In this document: in pieces, positions 36,675 through 49,660 of the stretch
How positions within the stretch are numbered: the stretch's first letter is position 1
Layout of the letters: each line of letters opens with the position of its first letter
Source of the DNA: Lota lota
Lineage: Eukaryota > Chordata > Actinopteri > Gadiformes > Lotidae
Assembly: GCA_026745465.1 (NCBI GenBank)
Contig: JACYXH010000205.1
Span: 690,001 to 754,000, forward strand
Length of the DNA: 64,000 nt
Direction of reading: 5' to 3'
Made by a program: the position numbers and the translations under genes
The notes under the pieces: generated by a model
Database searches by the model: none
The model's input: only the letters and a program-made list of their open reading frames with translations
Told to the model about the DNA's origin: nothing

Positions 36675-39600
36675 TCATCTCCGTCCTAGTTGTTTTTTAA
36701 ACGCTTTTAATGACTTTGCCATCATTGGAGCGACTCCTGCAATAACAGAAAATACACACTCATTACTCTGGTTGGTAATGTTCCACAGTGTATCAGCAGA
36801 GAAAATACAAATGATTGAAGTGCAAATAATTAATTTAAACGTCCCATCTCTGAGAACAAAACACAAACCATGAAAACTAGAAAGTAGTTTCTAAATCCTT
36901 CGTTTACGAGTTCATTCTCCCTCTCCTCCCCATATCCCCCCAAAGCCAAAGCGTCATTCCATCTAGTCTTACTTGTTCTTTTACGAGGGTCTTGTGAATT
37001 TGCTGTCCCTGAATTGGTGGGGGCAGATTTAGGAGCATCAAGACAGCTCGGTCTCGCTCGGTGTTCGTGAATCTTGACACTGGAAGGAAACAACAGTTCA
37101 TATTGTAGTCCACAAGGTCAAAGTTCAGGGTCACCACAGGGCTCTTTACAATGCCACCCAGTTTCTAGAACCTCTACAAATATACACACACCCGAGGAAA
37201 TGCAGGCCGTATTCAATTCATGCTTGTTTATGCAAAAATCGACAGGGCAACAGGGTTTGGTTGTAGTTCTCATGGCCACAGGAACCCACCTGGCTCTGAC
37301 TACGCTAGGCTGGATGGCACCAGCTGTTCCGTAGATCTCCTGCTGAATCCGTACATCCCTCGGAGGCTTAGCAACGGTGTGAATAAACGCCATCTTCACC
37401 TGGCGGCCTACACAGCAAGGGCACAAGCAGTTGATACATACTTGCAAACAGCGTGGGTATTCAAACAAACCACTGGGCTTTACTCGCATGTAAAAGGAAA
37501 TGTTTCATTTTAAAGTGAAAACATTTCCCGGGGAGTTCAACAAACCAAACCTTTTTTGTTATTGGTTCTCTTGTTCCTGCAGCATTTCATTTTTTTTTTT
37601 CACTAACTTAACCAGCGAACAGATGGTCAGGTTACATTTGGCTACGCAGGACAGAATTCATGGGTCTGTCCGTTCAGACCAACTAGTTGAAGCATAAAGC
37701 CCCGAAGACATTAGAACCCTTCAGCTAAACCTCCTGAAAAGGATGAACCAAATTAGGAAATTTTGCTTGATAATTTATAACTTAGAAGCCCTTCCATGGC
37801 ATACATAATTAGGGCATGACTCTAAATAAATTAGCAGACCTAATTTATTAAAAAATGAATAGTCACCCATCATAACGTTCACTTAAGACAGATAGATAAC
37901 TCATTAATACAAAACTGTGGGGAAAATTGGATTATAGCGCTAGTTGATCATATTGAATGGCCAACCATGTAATGCTGGCCCAGTAAAATAATAGAACATA
38001 TAGCCCAGTACAATAAGATAGCCTACCTTGAGGTTTCTTTGAATGAGCAGAGACAATGGTCTTGGCCAGTCTCTTGAATTTGTTCTCCCTCTCCTGAGAG
38101 AGCCGGAGGTACATCTCCTTCCAGGACTCGTACTCCAGGAGCCTGGATCCTCGGAAGTCTCTCTGGCAGTGTCTCCCCCACAAGTGGTCGGACACTCCGA
38201 TGTAGCTCTATGGAGGGGGGGAAACATTGTTCATCCTTTCCAGGCAGAATAGTCTAGCGGTTAATGCTGTTTGACTCCTGAGTCAAAAAAATGGTTTCTA
38301 CTTCAAACCCCAATGCTACACTACCTGTAGGCATACTTGAGCAAGATGACTACGTGGTTCTGGATTAAAGTGACTTAATGACTAAACAGATAGGTCAATG
38401 GAAAATGAGGTTCCAAAAAGATTACCCTTTTCCAATTGTCTACACACATCTAAAAACAAATACATCTCCAGATTCTTACAGGGTTGTATTCTTCAATTCG
38501 AAGCAGCTGATCCGGTGAACATCTCTCCATTACCGGCTCCAGGATCTCAAACGGGACGCCTCCGGTATCGTAGAGCACTGAGAGAACATTCTAATGTAAA
38601 CATTCACAATATTGAACGCCTAAATACAGGACAGTTGGCTTCACTCACTGTCTATGTTGTTCTGGAGGGTACGGATGCACTGTTGATACAAGCTCATCAT
38701 GCTCGGTAGGAAGGTGGTCTTGTTCCCAGAGTACACTTGCATTTTCTTGTTTAACCGTTGGCCGGTGAAGTGAGTCTCCTCAGTGTCATCACACGATTCT
38801 TTCTCTACTGTAAAAAGTTGTATTGAATAAAAAATTAAAAACAGTAGGCCTCTCAGTAACATCACACATTTCTTACAACTGAAAGACGAGATGCTTTCAG
38901 ATGGTCTACAGCACACATATTTCTACTTATGTACACACAAACTAACCTCTCTTGGGCTCATAGTAGTCAACAATGGAGAACTTGTCACATTCAGGCAGGA
39001 ATTCTGGCAAGGGAGTGTTGAGCAAGTCCATTACATTATCTTTAACCTAATATAAATAAGAAAGTGTTAGTCCTGAACCAGGCCGCGACAATTGTGGTAA
39101 TTATAATGGCAATATGTACATTAATTATACGCTTAAAACTGTCCACAAGTAAGATTGCAGTATACCTTATTCATGCCGTTTTCCGAGAGCGAAGGCCACT
39201 TGAAGGTCTTCGCTTCTCGTTGTTTTGGTGCTTCCCCCTTCTCCCGAGTCTTGGGCTTTTTTTTCAGAGGCTGTTTGGATGCACTTCCCACCTTCCGTTT
39301 CAATGCATTGGTGTCATAGCTCAGGTAAGACTCAAAAGACATGGACGATTCCTCTAAATCAACCTCGCTTGAATTATTTAGTTTTATTTTGGCCTTTTTG
39401 CTACTGGTGTTTGAATGTCCATCACTTTCCGATGTTTTCATCATTTTTAGACACGGCATCTTCTTTTCAACAACTTTCTTCTTCGTACTTATGCTTACCC
39501 AAGAGCTTGCCAACGTTTCTGTACCCTCCTCTTTCTCACTGGCTGAATCAGGTAAAGTCTTTGAGTGTTTGGCTTCAGCTTTAGAAGGGAGATGATGTTG

Positions 39601-41588
39601 AACAGGCAGCTCTGGGGTTGATTTCGGATTTGGATGTTTTTTCTTAGATTCTTTGTCTTCATATAGTTTTTCAGTGTCTGAAACGCTATGTGCTGTTTCT
39701 TTAGGGGTCGGCCTGCACTTTGAGTCCTTGCTAGAGGTTTTGCCTCCATGCACAGTGTCATGATGACTTTCATGTTTATTATTATTTTCATCTTCTTGAT
39801 GTGTTTTTTTATGGTTCTTGTTTACATCATCCTTTTTCAATATACTACATTTGTCCTGTGGAATTTGAGAAGGCTCTTTTTCCAGAGAGCTTCCCAACAG
39901 ATCTTCTTGTCTTTTCTTCTCCTTACGTGGTTCCTGTGGTGAGGCAGGTCTTTTATCGTAAACTTTCTTTGAACCCTTAGTTGCTGTTGGTGTTCCCTGG
40001 CTCTCGCCCTGAGATTGTAAGCAATCTCCTCTTTTGTCCTTTTTTCCACTGCTTGTGTGGATTTTCTCCTCCAATCCAGCTTTCACTTGTGTAGTTTGTG
40101 AAGTGTCTGAATCTACTGGATTGCTGTGTTCAAGCAAATATAATTTAGAAAAATTACCCAAAGAATTACTGCATTAAATAAAAAAACGGAGAAAGCAATG
40201 TGAAACAGCACCTTATGGAGTCCTTAGGAACTAATTTCTTCCAGTATCTCACTAGCGATTTAGCAACTTCTCCGACCTCTTTATGTTTCCGCAAAGAATT
40301 TACCGTTTTGCCAATACCGGTTTCCTGTCAGGATTTTAAATGCAGATATAAGCTCAGCTACTAAAATGTTTGAACCAGGAGTACCAAAGCAACAATTGTA
40401 GTCACATATGTTCAACTATATCAAACAAAAGCCTTACGGAAAGAATATCTAAGGAGACATCCAGATCCTGAAGTTTCTGCAAGGTTTTCAGAAGCTGTGA
40501 GAAAAATAAACAAAATGCATTAACACCTCCATTATGTTTCATGTCTATCAGTTTGCAAATACAATCTAGCTCAATCGTAAACCATTTGTGTGCTTGATAA
40601 AGTGCATGTATTAATGTTAAATGGAATCAGATTTTTGATGAAGGCATAGGCCTTCATGCCAAATATGGTAATTCTGGATTTGGATCACTAGAGAGCGAGG
40701 CTTGCTGACTGTGCATTTGGAGAAGGAGCTATCTATGGGAACCCCACACTTTGGCTGCTCATTTTACTATGGCCTATAAATGGGTAATGCAAATGCTCCC
40801 CTGTTTGGTTTGAAAAGCATTAGGTTACACACAAGTAGGCCATTTAATTAATTAAAACAACCCATGTAATGTCTGGGCAATGAAAGTCTCGGGCCTTACT
40901 TCATGAGCAATGATTGAGTGGTCTACCAAACCAAGTGACCAATGGCAAACCAACAGAGACCTCTTGCAGTGATGACGGACAGCAGCCATAAGTTGAACAA
41001 CTGGAAGTCAAGTTAATTTTAGCACCAAGGCAACACAACCTGCCACACAGGGACGACTGTTATAGCATTCGGTCAGCACCCTGCGTAAAACCTAAGCTGG
41101 GCGCAAGGAATGGGGACTTCAAGGAAAAGCCACTGAGACACACCATTAAGAAACTACCGTTTTGAATCACTGTTTTGTCATCATTTAGCTTTCAACGACC
41201 TTGAAAAAATGTTTTAGAAACCTTGATCTTTATAGGCGTCACAACATGCCGCGTTGTGAAGAAAAAAACAAAACGTTATCTTAATGTGTAAACATGACCT
41301 GGTATGTCATGGACGCGTTTATAAGCCGTTCATTTGAAATAGGTCTGGGTCGTTTCATTACTTAAAATAAACAACTTTGAACGTGTGGACATGAGTGTCT
41401 GATAAGCCCAGCTCTCGTAAAGCCATGTGTGTAAAGTAAAGTAACAACACAAGCCAACATGGCCCCCCTACTGTTTGTGGGTGTCATTAAAGGCCTGCAC
41501 AAACGTAGCATACCGTAGTAGTCTTCGACGTGTCCTTGAGTTGTTGTTTGAGCTGTATCACTTTTTTCACCAGATCCGAGCTGGCCAT
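36675..41588 (-). CDS. eloa: Elongin A-like RNA polymerase II elongation factor, 11 coding exons
   Basis: Coding exons in order: 41588-41514, 40494-40438, 40324-40212, 40168-39166, 39046-38947, 38807-38649, 38577-38480, 38207-38027, 37407-37290, 37079-36973, 36736-36675. They join in frame to 690 codons; human elongin A has about 770. Residues 1-82 are a TFIIS N-terminal (LW) domain ([18 protein letters not shown]). The 1-kb exon 4 encodes a Lys/Ser-rich disordered region. Residues about 488-497 ([10 protein letters not shown]) fit the BC-box that binds elongin C, followed by [20 protein letters not shown] and by [19 protein letters not shown]. The end is [18 protein letters not shown]. Family role: nuclear, suppresses Pol II pausing and is the substrate adaptor of an elongin BC-cullin 5 ubiquitin ligase. 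Human ELOA lies elsewhere (chromosome 1), so this may be a fish paralogue rather than the strict orthologue. Confidence 0.92.
38245..38395 (+). mobile_element. tRNA-derived SINE fragment
   Basis: TCTAGCGGTTAATGCT (A box-like) is followed by a degraded B box and CTGTAGGCATACTTGAGCAA, a core shared with the repeats at 60.7 and 62.4 kb. It lies in an intron of the elongin A-like gene. Confidence 0.6.
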
Positions 41589-42123
41589 CACTGTTATTCA
41601 CGTGCAATCATTTACACACGCGGAAACGGATACCCATTGATGACACTATATAATGGGCGGCACCGTTTAAATGATAATCCGTCCCTGATCGTGGTTCTAT
41701 AGGCTACATCCACGGAATCAACTCAATATAGCCATTGAAATGGTGAGGCATTTTGTTAAACGATGGTTGATTAGAACGTGATTCATTCTGAAAAGACCAT
41801 TAAATTAGACGCTATGTCCCATATGTCTCTAGATTAGGAGCCATCAATGAAATGTTTATTTTATAAACTGCAATGCACATTGTTTTTTTTTAATGTGACT
41901 TTCAAGAGGCTACTTGGAATAATTATTTAGGTCTATTTTTGTACGTAAGGACAACAGTATACTGCTAACGACAATATGTGGACTTTATATGGATATATGA
42001 ATGTAAATACAATCTAACAAATCCCAATTAAATGGCATGGAATCTACAGGCCATGGACCAGGCATGTACATAAATCGATCCAAAGTTATGAGACATGGAT
42101 ATAGATCTATATAGATATAGATC

Positions 42124-42220
<97 letters not shown>

Positions 42221-42884
42221 TGATAGAAATGGAACTTGGGCTTGAAATAATCCTTTATCCTTTGTAGTGTTTGGATCTTTTAATTGTCATAGGTCGTTTC
42301 TGCTGGATGTGCGTGCGCGCGCGCGTGTTGGGGGTCTTGGTGGGTCGGTCCTGGTAATCTGTCGATTATTGCGCAATACTTTGTTCTCATGCACTCCCAT
42401 AGAGGAGGGGTTAACCTTATGTATTATCGAGTAACGGTGTCCCTCGGTCTCTCTCTCCCGCAGACGATTTAGAGCCGCAAGGGCTTTTCTCATCGGCCTC
42501 ATCCTAATTCCTCAGGTGAGTAACTTCTGACTTATAAATCATGCATGTTGTTTTATTGTGTAGTAATATGGATTGGACAGTGTTTGGACTATCAATGGGT
42601 GTCCTTGCTTCCGTGCTTTGTGTGTTAGGCCAAATAGGCATTTGCCAAAATATCTCATGAGCGTTTTCAAAGCAAAGCAAACTATGTATTTGATAAACAA
42701 CTTAGTAGTCTACATAGCCTACTGTGAGCAAACAAACCCGTACTGCAAAATCCCCCCTAATTAAGCAAACTTGAGAATGAGTGGAGGAGTTATAGGGCCT
42801 ATTTATCTCACTTTATTAAGACTATCGTATTGGTTTTATCCTAGGAATAGGACAACAAACTCGACAATAATATTGGTTTAATTT
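41589..42884. other. Divergent intergenic region between the elongin A-like gene and klhl31
   Basis: It should hold both upstream regions. Apart from the GATA repeat it is AT-rich, without a coding pattern. Confidence 0.5.
42125..42226. repeat. (GATA)n microsatellite
   Basis: About 24 GATA units, flanked on the left by TAGATATAGATCTA palindromic sequence. Confidence 0.95.
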
Positions 42885-43098
42885 TTATTTTTACTTAAAC
42901 AATACGAGAACATGAGGTGCTATCTTCAGGCCTCAAAGTCTATAAAAGGAACGCCATGCTGGGCCCACCACCGTTGCTATTCCTGGACACGTACTGATAA
43001 ATTGTGACAGATGCAGAGAGAGGAATGTTGACGCTCGCACTTACTTCACTATCACCAAGCACTACAGCCGCTTTCCAACTTGTTAAGGATTATATGCC
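42885..43098 (+). promoter_or_regulatory. Probable klhl31 core promoter and non-coding first exon
   Basis: TATAAAAG at 42941-42948 is a good TATA box. A near-consensus MEF2 site (TTATTTTTAC, one mismatch) lies at 42885-42894. Transcription would start near 42970, and CC|GTAAGA at 43098/43099 is a usable donor that could splice to the acceptor at 43444, just before the coding exon. A TATA box and MEF2-like site fit a muscle gene, but this is inferred. Confidence 0.45.
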
Positions 43099-43475
43099 GT
43101 AAGAAGAATTAATGTTGTATGTGTTTTAAGATTGTGTATCGAAATGTATTCTGACTAAGGTGCTTTAGGTTAAATGTGCTTTGGTGAAGGGTCATTTGAC
43201 AAGACAATGTACAGACCACTAGCAGAGCGTAGTGAACACAGCCTACAGGACAGTAGCACATTTAACAACACAATCAGACAGTTTTTAATTAGACACGTTT
43301 GAATTCATGAATTCCTCATTTACAATCTCTTTGTCTATCATTTAGGCATCCTATTTTTGTAGAGTCACAGACATTTGCGAGACACACACAACGAACCTCT
43401 TAAAAAAAAAGAAACTTAGCTTCCGATGTGTGTTTTGCTTTCAGAAGACCTGGGCCGTGACACTCTGCTTCAGCC

Positions 43476-45494
43476 ATGGCTCCCAAGAAGAACAAGGCAA
43501 CCAAGAAGAACAAAGGAGAGATCAATGAGATGACCATCATGGTGGAAGACAGCCCCATTAACAAGATCAACGGGCTGAACACCCTGCTGGATGGGGGCAA
43601 CGGCTTCAGCTGCATCTCCACCGAGGTCACGGACGCGGTGTACGCCCCCAACCTACTGGAAGGTCTGAGTAAGATGAGGCAGGACAGCTTCCTCTGCGAT
43701 CTCACCGTTGCCACCAAGTCAAAGTCCTTCGATGTCCACAAGGTCGTCATGGCGTCCTGCAGCCAATACATCCAGAACATCTTGAAGAAGGACACAACGC
43801 TGCAGAAGATCGACCTGAATGAGCTGTCCCCGGTGGGTCTGGCCACCGCAATCACATACGCCTACTCCGGGAAGCTGACGCTGTCTCTGTACAGCATCGG
43901 CAGCACTATTGCCGCGGCGATGCTGCTGCAGATCCACACCCTGGTGAAGATGTGCAGTGACTTCCTCATGCAGGAGCTGAGCGTGGAGAACTGCATGTAC
44001 GTGGCCAACATCGCTGACACCTACGACCTCAAAGATACCAAAACGGCGGCTCAGAAGTTCATGCGGGAGAACTTCATCGAGTTCTCAGAGATGGAGCAGT
44101 TCCTGAAGCTCACCTTTGAGCAGATCTGCGATTTCCTGTCAGACGATTCCTTGCAGCTGCCCTCCGAGATCACAGCCTTCCAGATCGCCATGAAGTGGTT
44201 GGACTTCGACGAGAAGAGGCTGAGGTACGCGGCGGATCTTCTGACCCACATCCGCTTCGGCACCATTTCTGCCCAAGACCTGGTGAACCACGTCCAGAAC
44301 GCTCCTCGAATGATGCAAGACCCCGAGTGCCACCGTCTCCTGGTTGACGCCATGAATTACCACCTGTTGCCGTACCAACAGAATATCCTCCAGTCACGCA
44401 GAACGAAGGTGCGCGGTGGCCTCAGGGTGATGATCACCGTCGGCGGACGACCAGCTCTGACGGAGAAGTCTCTGAGCAAGGACGTTCTCTACAGGGATGC
44501 TGATAATGTCTGGAATAAGCTGACGGAAATGCCAGCCAAGAGCTTTAATCAGTGTGTGGCAGTCTTGGATGGTTTTCTGTATGTGGCAGGGGGTGAGGAC
44601 CAGAATGATGCAAGGAACCAGGCTAAACATGCCGTCAGCAATTTCTGCAGGTGAGTAAACCGCCAGCAGCCGATTCTTAAAATCACTAATCTGTAATCTT
44701 GACATTTCTGTCGTTAATGACCACAAATCCTTAACATTTTGTATACAACTATTTATTTAAGGTATGACCCCCGCTTCAACACTTGGATTCATCTGAGCAA
44801 CATGATCCAGAAGCGTACCCATTTCAGCCTCAACACCTTCAACGGCCTCCTGTTTGCCATCGGCGGTCGCAACTCGGAGGGCGTTCAGTCCTCGGTGGAG
44901 TGCTACGTCCCCTCATCCAACCAGTGGCAGGCGAAATCTCCGATGGAGGTGCCGCGCTGCTGCCACGCCAGCTCCATCATCGACGGCAAGATCCTCGTTT
45001 CTGGAGGATACATCAACAACGCCTACACTAGGGCCGTGTGCAGCTACGACCCCTCCACAGACAGCTGGCAGGATAAGAGCAGCATGAGCACGCCCAGGGG
45101 CTGGCACTGTGCTGCCACGGTGGGAGACCGGGCCTACGTCCTCGGGGGAAGCCAGCTCGGAGGTCGTGGGGAAAGGGTCGATGTCTTTGCAGTCGAATGC
45201 TACAACCCCCACAACGGGCAATGGAGCTACTGTGCCCCACTTCGCACTGGGGTGAGCACGGCCGGCGTGGCTATTCTCAACAACAAGGCCTATCTCCTGG
45301 GAGGGTGGAACGAGGTGGAGAAGAAGTACAAGAAATGCATCCAGGTTTACAGCCCTGATATCAATGAATGGACTGAGGATGATGAGTTGCCGGAAGCTAC
45401 CGTTGGTATCTCATGCTGTATTGTCAACATACCCACTCGCAAAACACGAGAGTCTAGGGCCAGTTCAGTTTCTTCTGCACCAGTTAGTATATAA
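43476..45494 (+). CDS. klhl31: klhl31, kelch-like protein 31, two coding exons
   Basis: Exons 43476-44650 and 44762-45494 join AG|G within an Arg codon and give 635 codons; mammalian KLHL31 has 634. The start sits in a strong Kozak context (GCCATGG). The N-terminus is basic ([20 protein letters not shown]). A BTB domain covers about residues 70-170 ([20 protein letters not shown]), a BACK domain about 180-285, and six kelch repeats about 310-620 with GG pairs followed by Tyr and Trp (for example [15 protein letters not shown]). The end [14 protein letters not shown] is the KLHL31 C-terminus. KLHL31 is enriched in skeletal and heart muscle, where BTB-BACK-kelch proteins serve as cullin 3 adaptors. 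A 5' non-coding exon probably precedes it, because an acceptor TTTCAG ends at 43444. Confidence 0.97.
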
Positions 45495-46538
45495 ATTGTC
45501 CGATAAATGCCTAGAAGCCTGTATCGTAGGACAACAGATTGGTTCCAAATTCTAGAAACAGTAGGATCCATCGGTAAACAGACAAGAAGAATATTTCCAA
45601 TATCAATGTTCTTGGAGGAAATGGCAAATAAATTGGTTTACATTTGCATTTTTCAAAATGTCATAACATGAAATGCTAACCTTTAGCAGATATAAAAAGG
45701 GAATCAGTATTATTGATTATGTAAATGTAATTGTAGCAGACAAAAATGAAGGCACAGAAAATAATACATCAATCTCCTCATCGGACCGGAATTTGCTTTT
45801 TGGTCCAGTCCGGATAGGGTGATTTTGTACACTCTGAAGGCACAGTAGTTATGTAAATGTAATGGTTGTATGGTAACGAAATAAATTGACAAGCAAGTTA
45901 TGGTGGCCACATATTGTAAAGTCTTTAGAACTCAATGAGGTGAAGTTAGTAGGCATATTATTTTTTAAACAATGAAAAATAAATACAAATCTCTGCCATT
46001 GTTAATACAGACATTTGGCCATTTAAACACTTGAGTTTAATAACAATATTTCAATTGATCGAATATCTAATAATCCATCTCTGAGTGGAGCATTGCATTC
46101 ATGTAACAAGAATGGTTGGAATGAGCGGGGTCAAACTTTGAAATGACAGCATCTACCAGGAGTAGGTGTTTTTAGTCAAAGCCAGTTTCAACACATTTCT
46201 CTTCAGAGCTTCCATTCGTCTGTATACATTTCATATGTAGAGTAATACCTAGGCAGGCATTGTGTGTCTCACAAGCCTATCCATGCAAGGAAGTAAATTA
46301 TGTTCTGCAGGAGATGGAGTGATGGGGATAACAATGGTTTAGACGTGATGTTTTGTAAAAAAAAAGAAAATAAAAAGATGCTACGAAATAAAACCAGCCT
46401 GAGCTTTCAGTGGGGGAAAACAAAAGAATGTAACAACTCCTTGACTGCTCATGATTCTAAATCTATTTGTTTACTTGTATTTAAATTCAATAGTTGTGAT
46501 TGTGTGCTACTGATCAACAGTTATTTATTTAAATGCTA

Positions 46539-46544
46539 AATAAA
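46539..46544 (+). terminator. Likely klhl31 poly(A) signal
   Basis: AATAAA is followed within 30 bases by a TG-rich stretch. It would give a 3' UTR of about 1.05 kb. Earlier AATAAA copies at about 45628 and 45880 could give shorter transcripts. Confidence 0.5.
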
Positions 46545-49139
46545 AAGCAATTATTTTGTGCAAACTTGTCTTTATTAATTTTTTCATCTCTTACGGATCA
46601 TGTGTATTAACACACTAAAGTCCCAACCTAATTAATTATTAATGAAATTGGATATTCTTTTCGAGTGTATTTTGTTTACTTGTTTACTTTAGTTTTTACT
46701 TTATTGTACCTTAGTATATTAACTTTACTTTAGCATTGAAGTAAATACATATTGATAATAATGTGTAATAGTAATAAAGGAAGATTTACTGGAAAATATC
46801 AGAATGTACTTTATTATATATTTGTATGTATTTATTAAATGTGTAAGTGTCTTATTATTGAGACTCTTATGAGACACACAAAAGCTTGTTAAACAGATTA
46901 TAGGAATAATATAAGAATTGATGTGACCAAGCATAAATACAATCGAAAAACAATGATTTCTTGTCTTCAAGTCTTTTATTTTTCATTCACATTCTAATAT
47001 ATATTTTTTAATAATTTCTCAATTCATGTTAAGATGCATAATCATAATCATAGCAAACATCAGGTTGTATCTGATTAACAAAGTAACATACCATTTTATC
47101 CTTACGTTCGAGATTACGGTCGAGATTCGTCATTCTTCAAAATAATTGGTGAGATACATCCCCTTTGCATATTAAACAAGAACAATTCACAATACAGTCC
47201 ACAGGCTGTACCTATGATCCTGAACCTATTGTGTAGAATAGATCACATCACATCACAAAATCGATATGGCATCAGGTAACTCGGAGTATGTGGAGGAATA
47301 TCCATATGAGGCAAAAAATTATATCCATGTGTTTGTGGTGTAATATATACCCAGACAATGGGCTCCACCTAAATTTGAAGGTTCCGCCACTAGCGTAGTA
47401 TGTATCTGATGATTGTGTTTTGTAGGGCTGCAAGACACTATCTCAGAAAGTTCTCAGAAAACATTTGAGTGAGATTTGAGGGAAGGGTCGCCACGGCACG
47501 CTGAAGACATTTATTGATTCATATTTGTACTTGAAGTAAAGAATCAAGACTACTTACAGCCATTTCACAAGTTTCCTCATTTATAATCCTTACCCCAACC
47601 AAACCTTTTTTTTCATAGACAAAAACATTTTTTGGCCACCAGAGGGATCGTTGACCTGGTAGTCAATTATCAACATTGACCACCAGGTCTGGGACTTTTT
47701 GGCCCAGACCGGAACTTTTCAGTTGGCAATCCTTGAACAACTCACATTGGTGGGTGATACTGCAAAATTTGGTTTCAATCCGATACCAAGTAATACAGAA
47801 CCAGAATCGCTGATATCGATACAGATACCGATACTTTTTATTATTCAAAGCGGCATATGTATTTTTCATGTAGGGGAGAGCAGTGTATCATGATTTATGA
47901 GATGAATGCATCATCAAAACGTTAAATCTGAATACATTTTCATGACCACTGAATAATATGTCAAAGGTTGGCAATCATTGTAAGGTGAGTGGCAGAATAT
48001 AATTTCTACCTGCCACCTGTGAGTCCCAGGTTTGATTCCCGACTGAAGCATGTATGTAGCAAGCATTTGCTTTCCACTGAATGCATGTTAAAACACAGGA
48101 CAGTTTTCAAAGGAAAATAACAAATATATTGTTTTCATGATTTGTAAATTGAATGTGCCTACATGAATAAATGTTTTTTTAATAAACAAAGTACACACAA
48201 TTATGTGTGGAGAACAAACCAAAAACAACAACACTCCGCTATACCTCTATGTACCTGCCACCTCTACACAGTATAACTGCAACCACCGATCTACTGGGGG
48301 CAACTGATTGAGAATACGTTTTTGATTAGAGTAAAATAGACGTCACTGTAGGGCTGTGAGATTATTGATCATATGAGAATCACGATTTTCTTGCTTAGAA
48401 TTTAAATCAGGATTCTCTCAAGATTAGTTTTCAATAAGAAGGTTTCTTGCACTCATTCACCTGATACAGAAGGAAATGCAACAAAAAAAAATATGATGGT
48501 GCCTGATATAGAACCGGCACATCAACCTTGGACAACAGAACGGGAACACAAAAATGATAAACTTCAGTCTCTTGTCTTCTCCAACTTGCACAACCTTTAA
48601 ACAAGTGTTTGTCTGTGAGGTAGGTATGCGTCTTAAATGTAAACCACAGTCAACATAACAAGTCTGACAACAGTTTGAGGCTTCAGTGAGGAATGGAGAC
48701 CTGTTACAATGTTCACCCATGAACTTAACACTTGTAGGAAATGTGTAATAGCTACGTTGGTCCACAGCGCAAATTGTATTACTGGACTACTACTGAAGAA
48801 AAGTGGTTGGAATATTAATTTTGAGTGTGTCAAAATATAGCACACAACACTTTCTTTTTTCCGAGCATCTACCTACGTATTTACTAGTACACGACACCGC
48901 CATACAAGACGTTGAAGAAATTTAAGGATCATATACTAGGCTATTAATTATTAACATCAGCTATAAGGTGTGTATGTTTACAAATGTTCCGTTGAAGAAA
49001 GAAATATATTTCACGTTTACAATTGTATTGTGTAAAACTGCTCCGTCATTGTTACTCCGACACATTGGTTGTAACAACAATGCAAAATTAAAAACGTAAG
49101 AACAAGACCAGTAGTGTGTTGGAGGGAGTTGCAAATGTA
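46545..49139. other. Intergenic between klhl31 and gclc
   Basis: AT-rich DNA. 47740-47850 contains a repeat-like CCGATACC..GATATCGATACAG block, and 47980-48070 a degraded SINE with a GGTTTGATTCCC B box. No gene is seen. Confidence 0.5.
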
Positions 49140-49170
49140 CAATTGTGCTGAGTCACAGGATGACGCGGCT
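49140..49170 (+). promoter_or_regulatory. Two antioxidant response element matches upstream of gclc
   Basis: GCTGAGTCAC at 49147-49156 fits the ARE core RTGACnnnGC on the minus strand and contains an AP-1 site; with the preceding T it is most of a Maf recognition element. ATGACGCGGC at 49160-49169 fits the same core on the plus strand. GACGTGACGTG at 49180-49190 is CRE/UPRE-like. They lie about 500 bp upstream of the start codon. GCLC is a known NRF2 target, so the placement makes sense. Confidence 0.65.
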
Positions 49171-49278
49171 CCGCCTGACGACGTGACGTGTTTCCAGTCT
49201 GCAGCGTTCCGTTGCTTATAGGAGGAGCTGCAGCGGTCAGTAGCCGCTTACTAAAGCTTGTTTAACTGGCTGGGATCG

Positions 49279-49548
49279 ATGAACAACGAGCGCCAGACCC
49301 ACCCGTTAGTCGCTTTATCGTAACCATCACCTCTTGTCTCGCTTTTGGGCTACAGAGAAGAAATTCAAATTCAAGTCTTGGGTGGAGGATATCAGCGTTC
49401 AGTGCAGTGTGTGTATGTGTGTACCTTGCTAAACACACATTAGCAAGTGATGCACACGGGCCATCTTGATGGTCAGTTCACAAACGAAACCAGGGAGACC
49501 TCGCATTGCTTTTCTCATCTCTGCTTCTTTGTTTTGATCGGTGTCTAA
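49279..49548 (+). promoter_or_regulatory. gclc 5' leader with upstream open reading frames
   Basis: If transcription starts near 49.2 kb, the leader holds short AUG frames: 49279-49323 (14 codons and stop), 49450-49548 (32 codons and stop) and an overlapping one from 49468. All close before the main start at 49661. They could lower basal translation. The real transcription start is unknown. Confidence 0.4.
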
Positions 49549-49660
49549 ACCTCAGCTCCATTTTGAATTTGGAAGAAATAGCCAGCAACTGTTGTGTTTT
49601 AGCAGACGGGTTCACACCAGACACTAGTAGACCGCATAGGTCACTACTGGTCTCTCAGCT

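Noticed and set aside
43400-43855. 151-codon minus-strand frame over klhl31
   Set aside because: Antisense shadow of the BTB-coding exon; the plus strand matches KLHL31 throughout.
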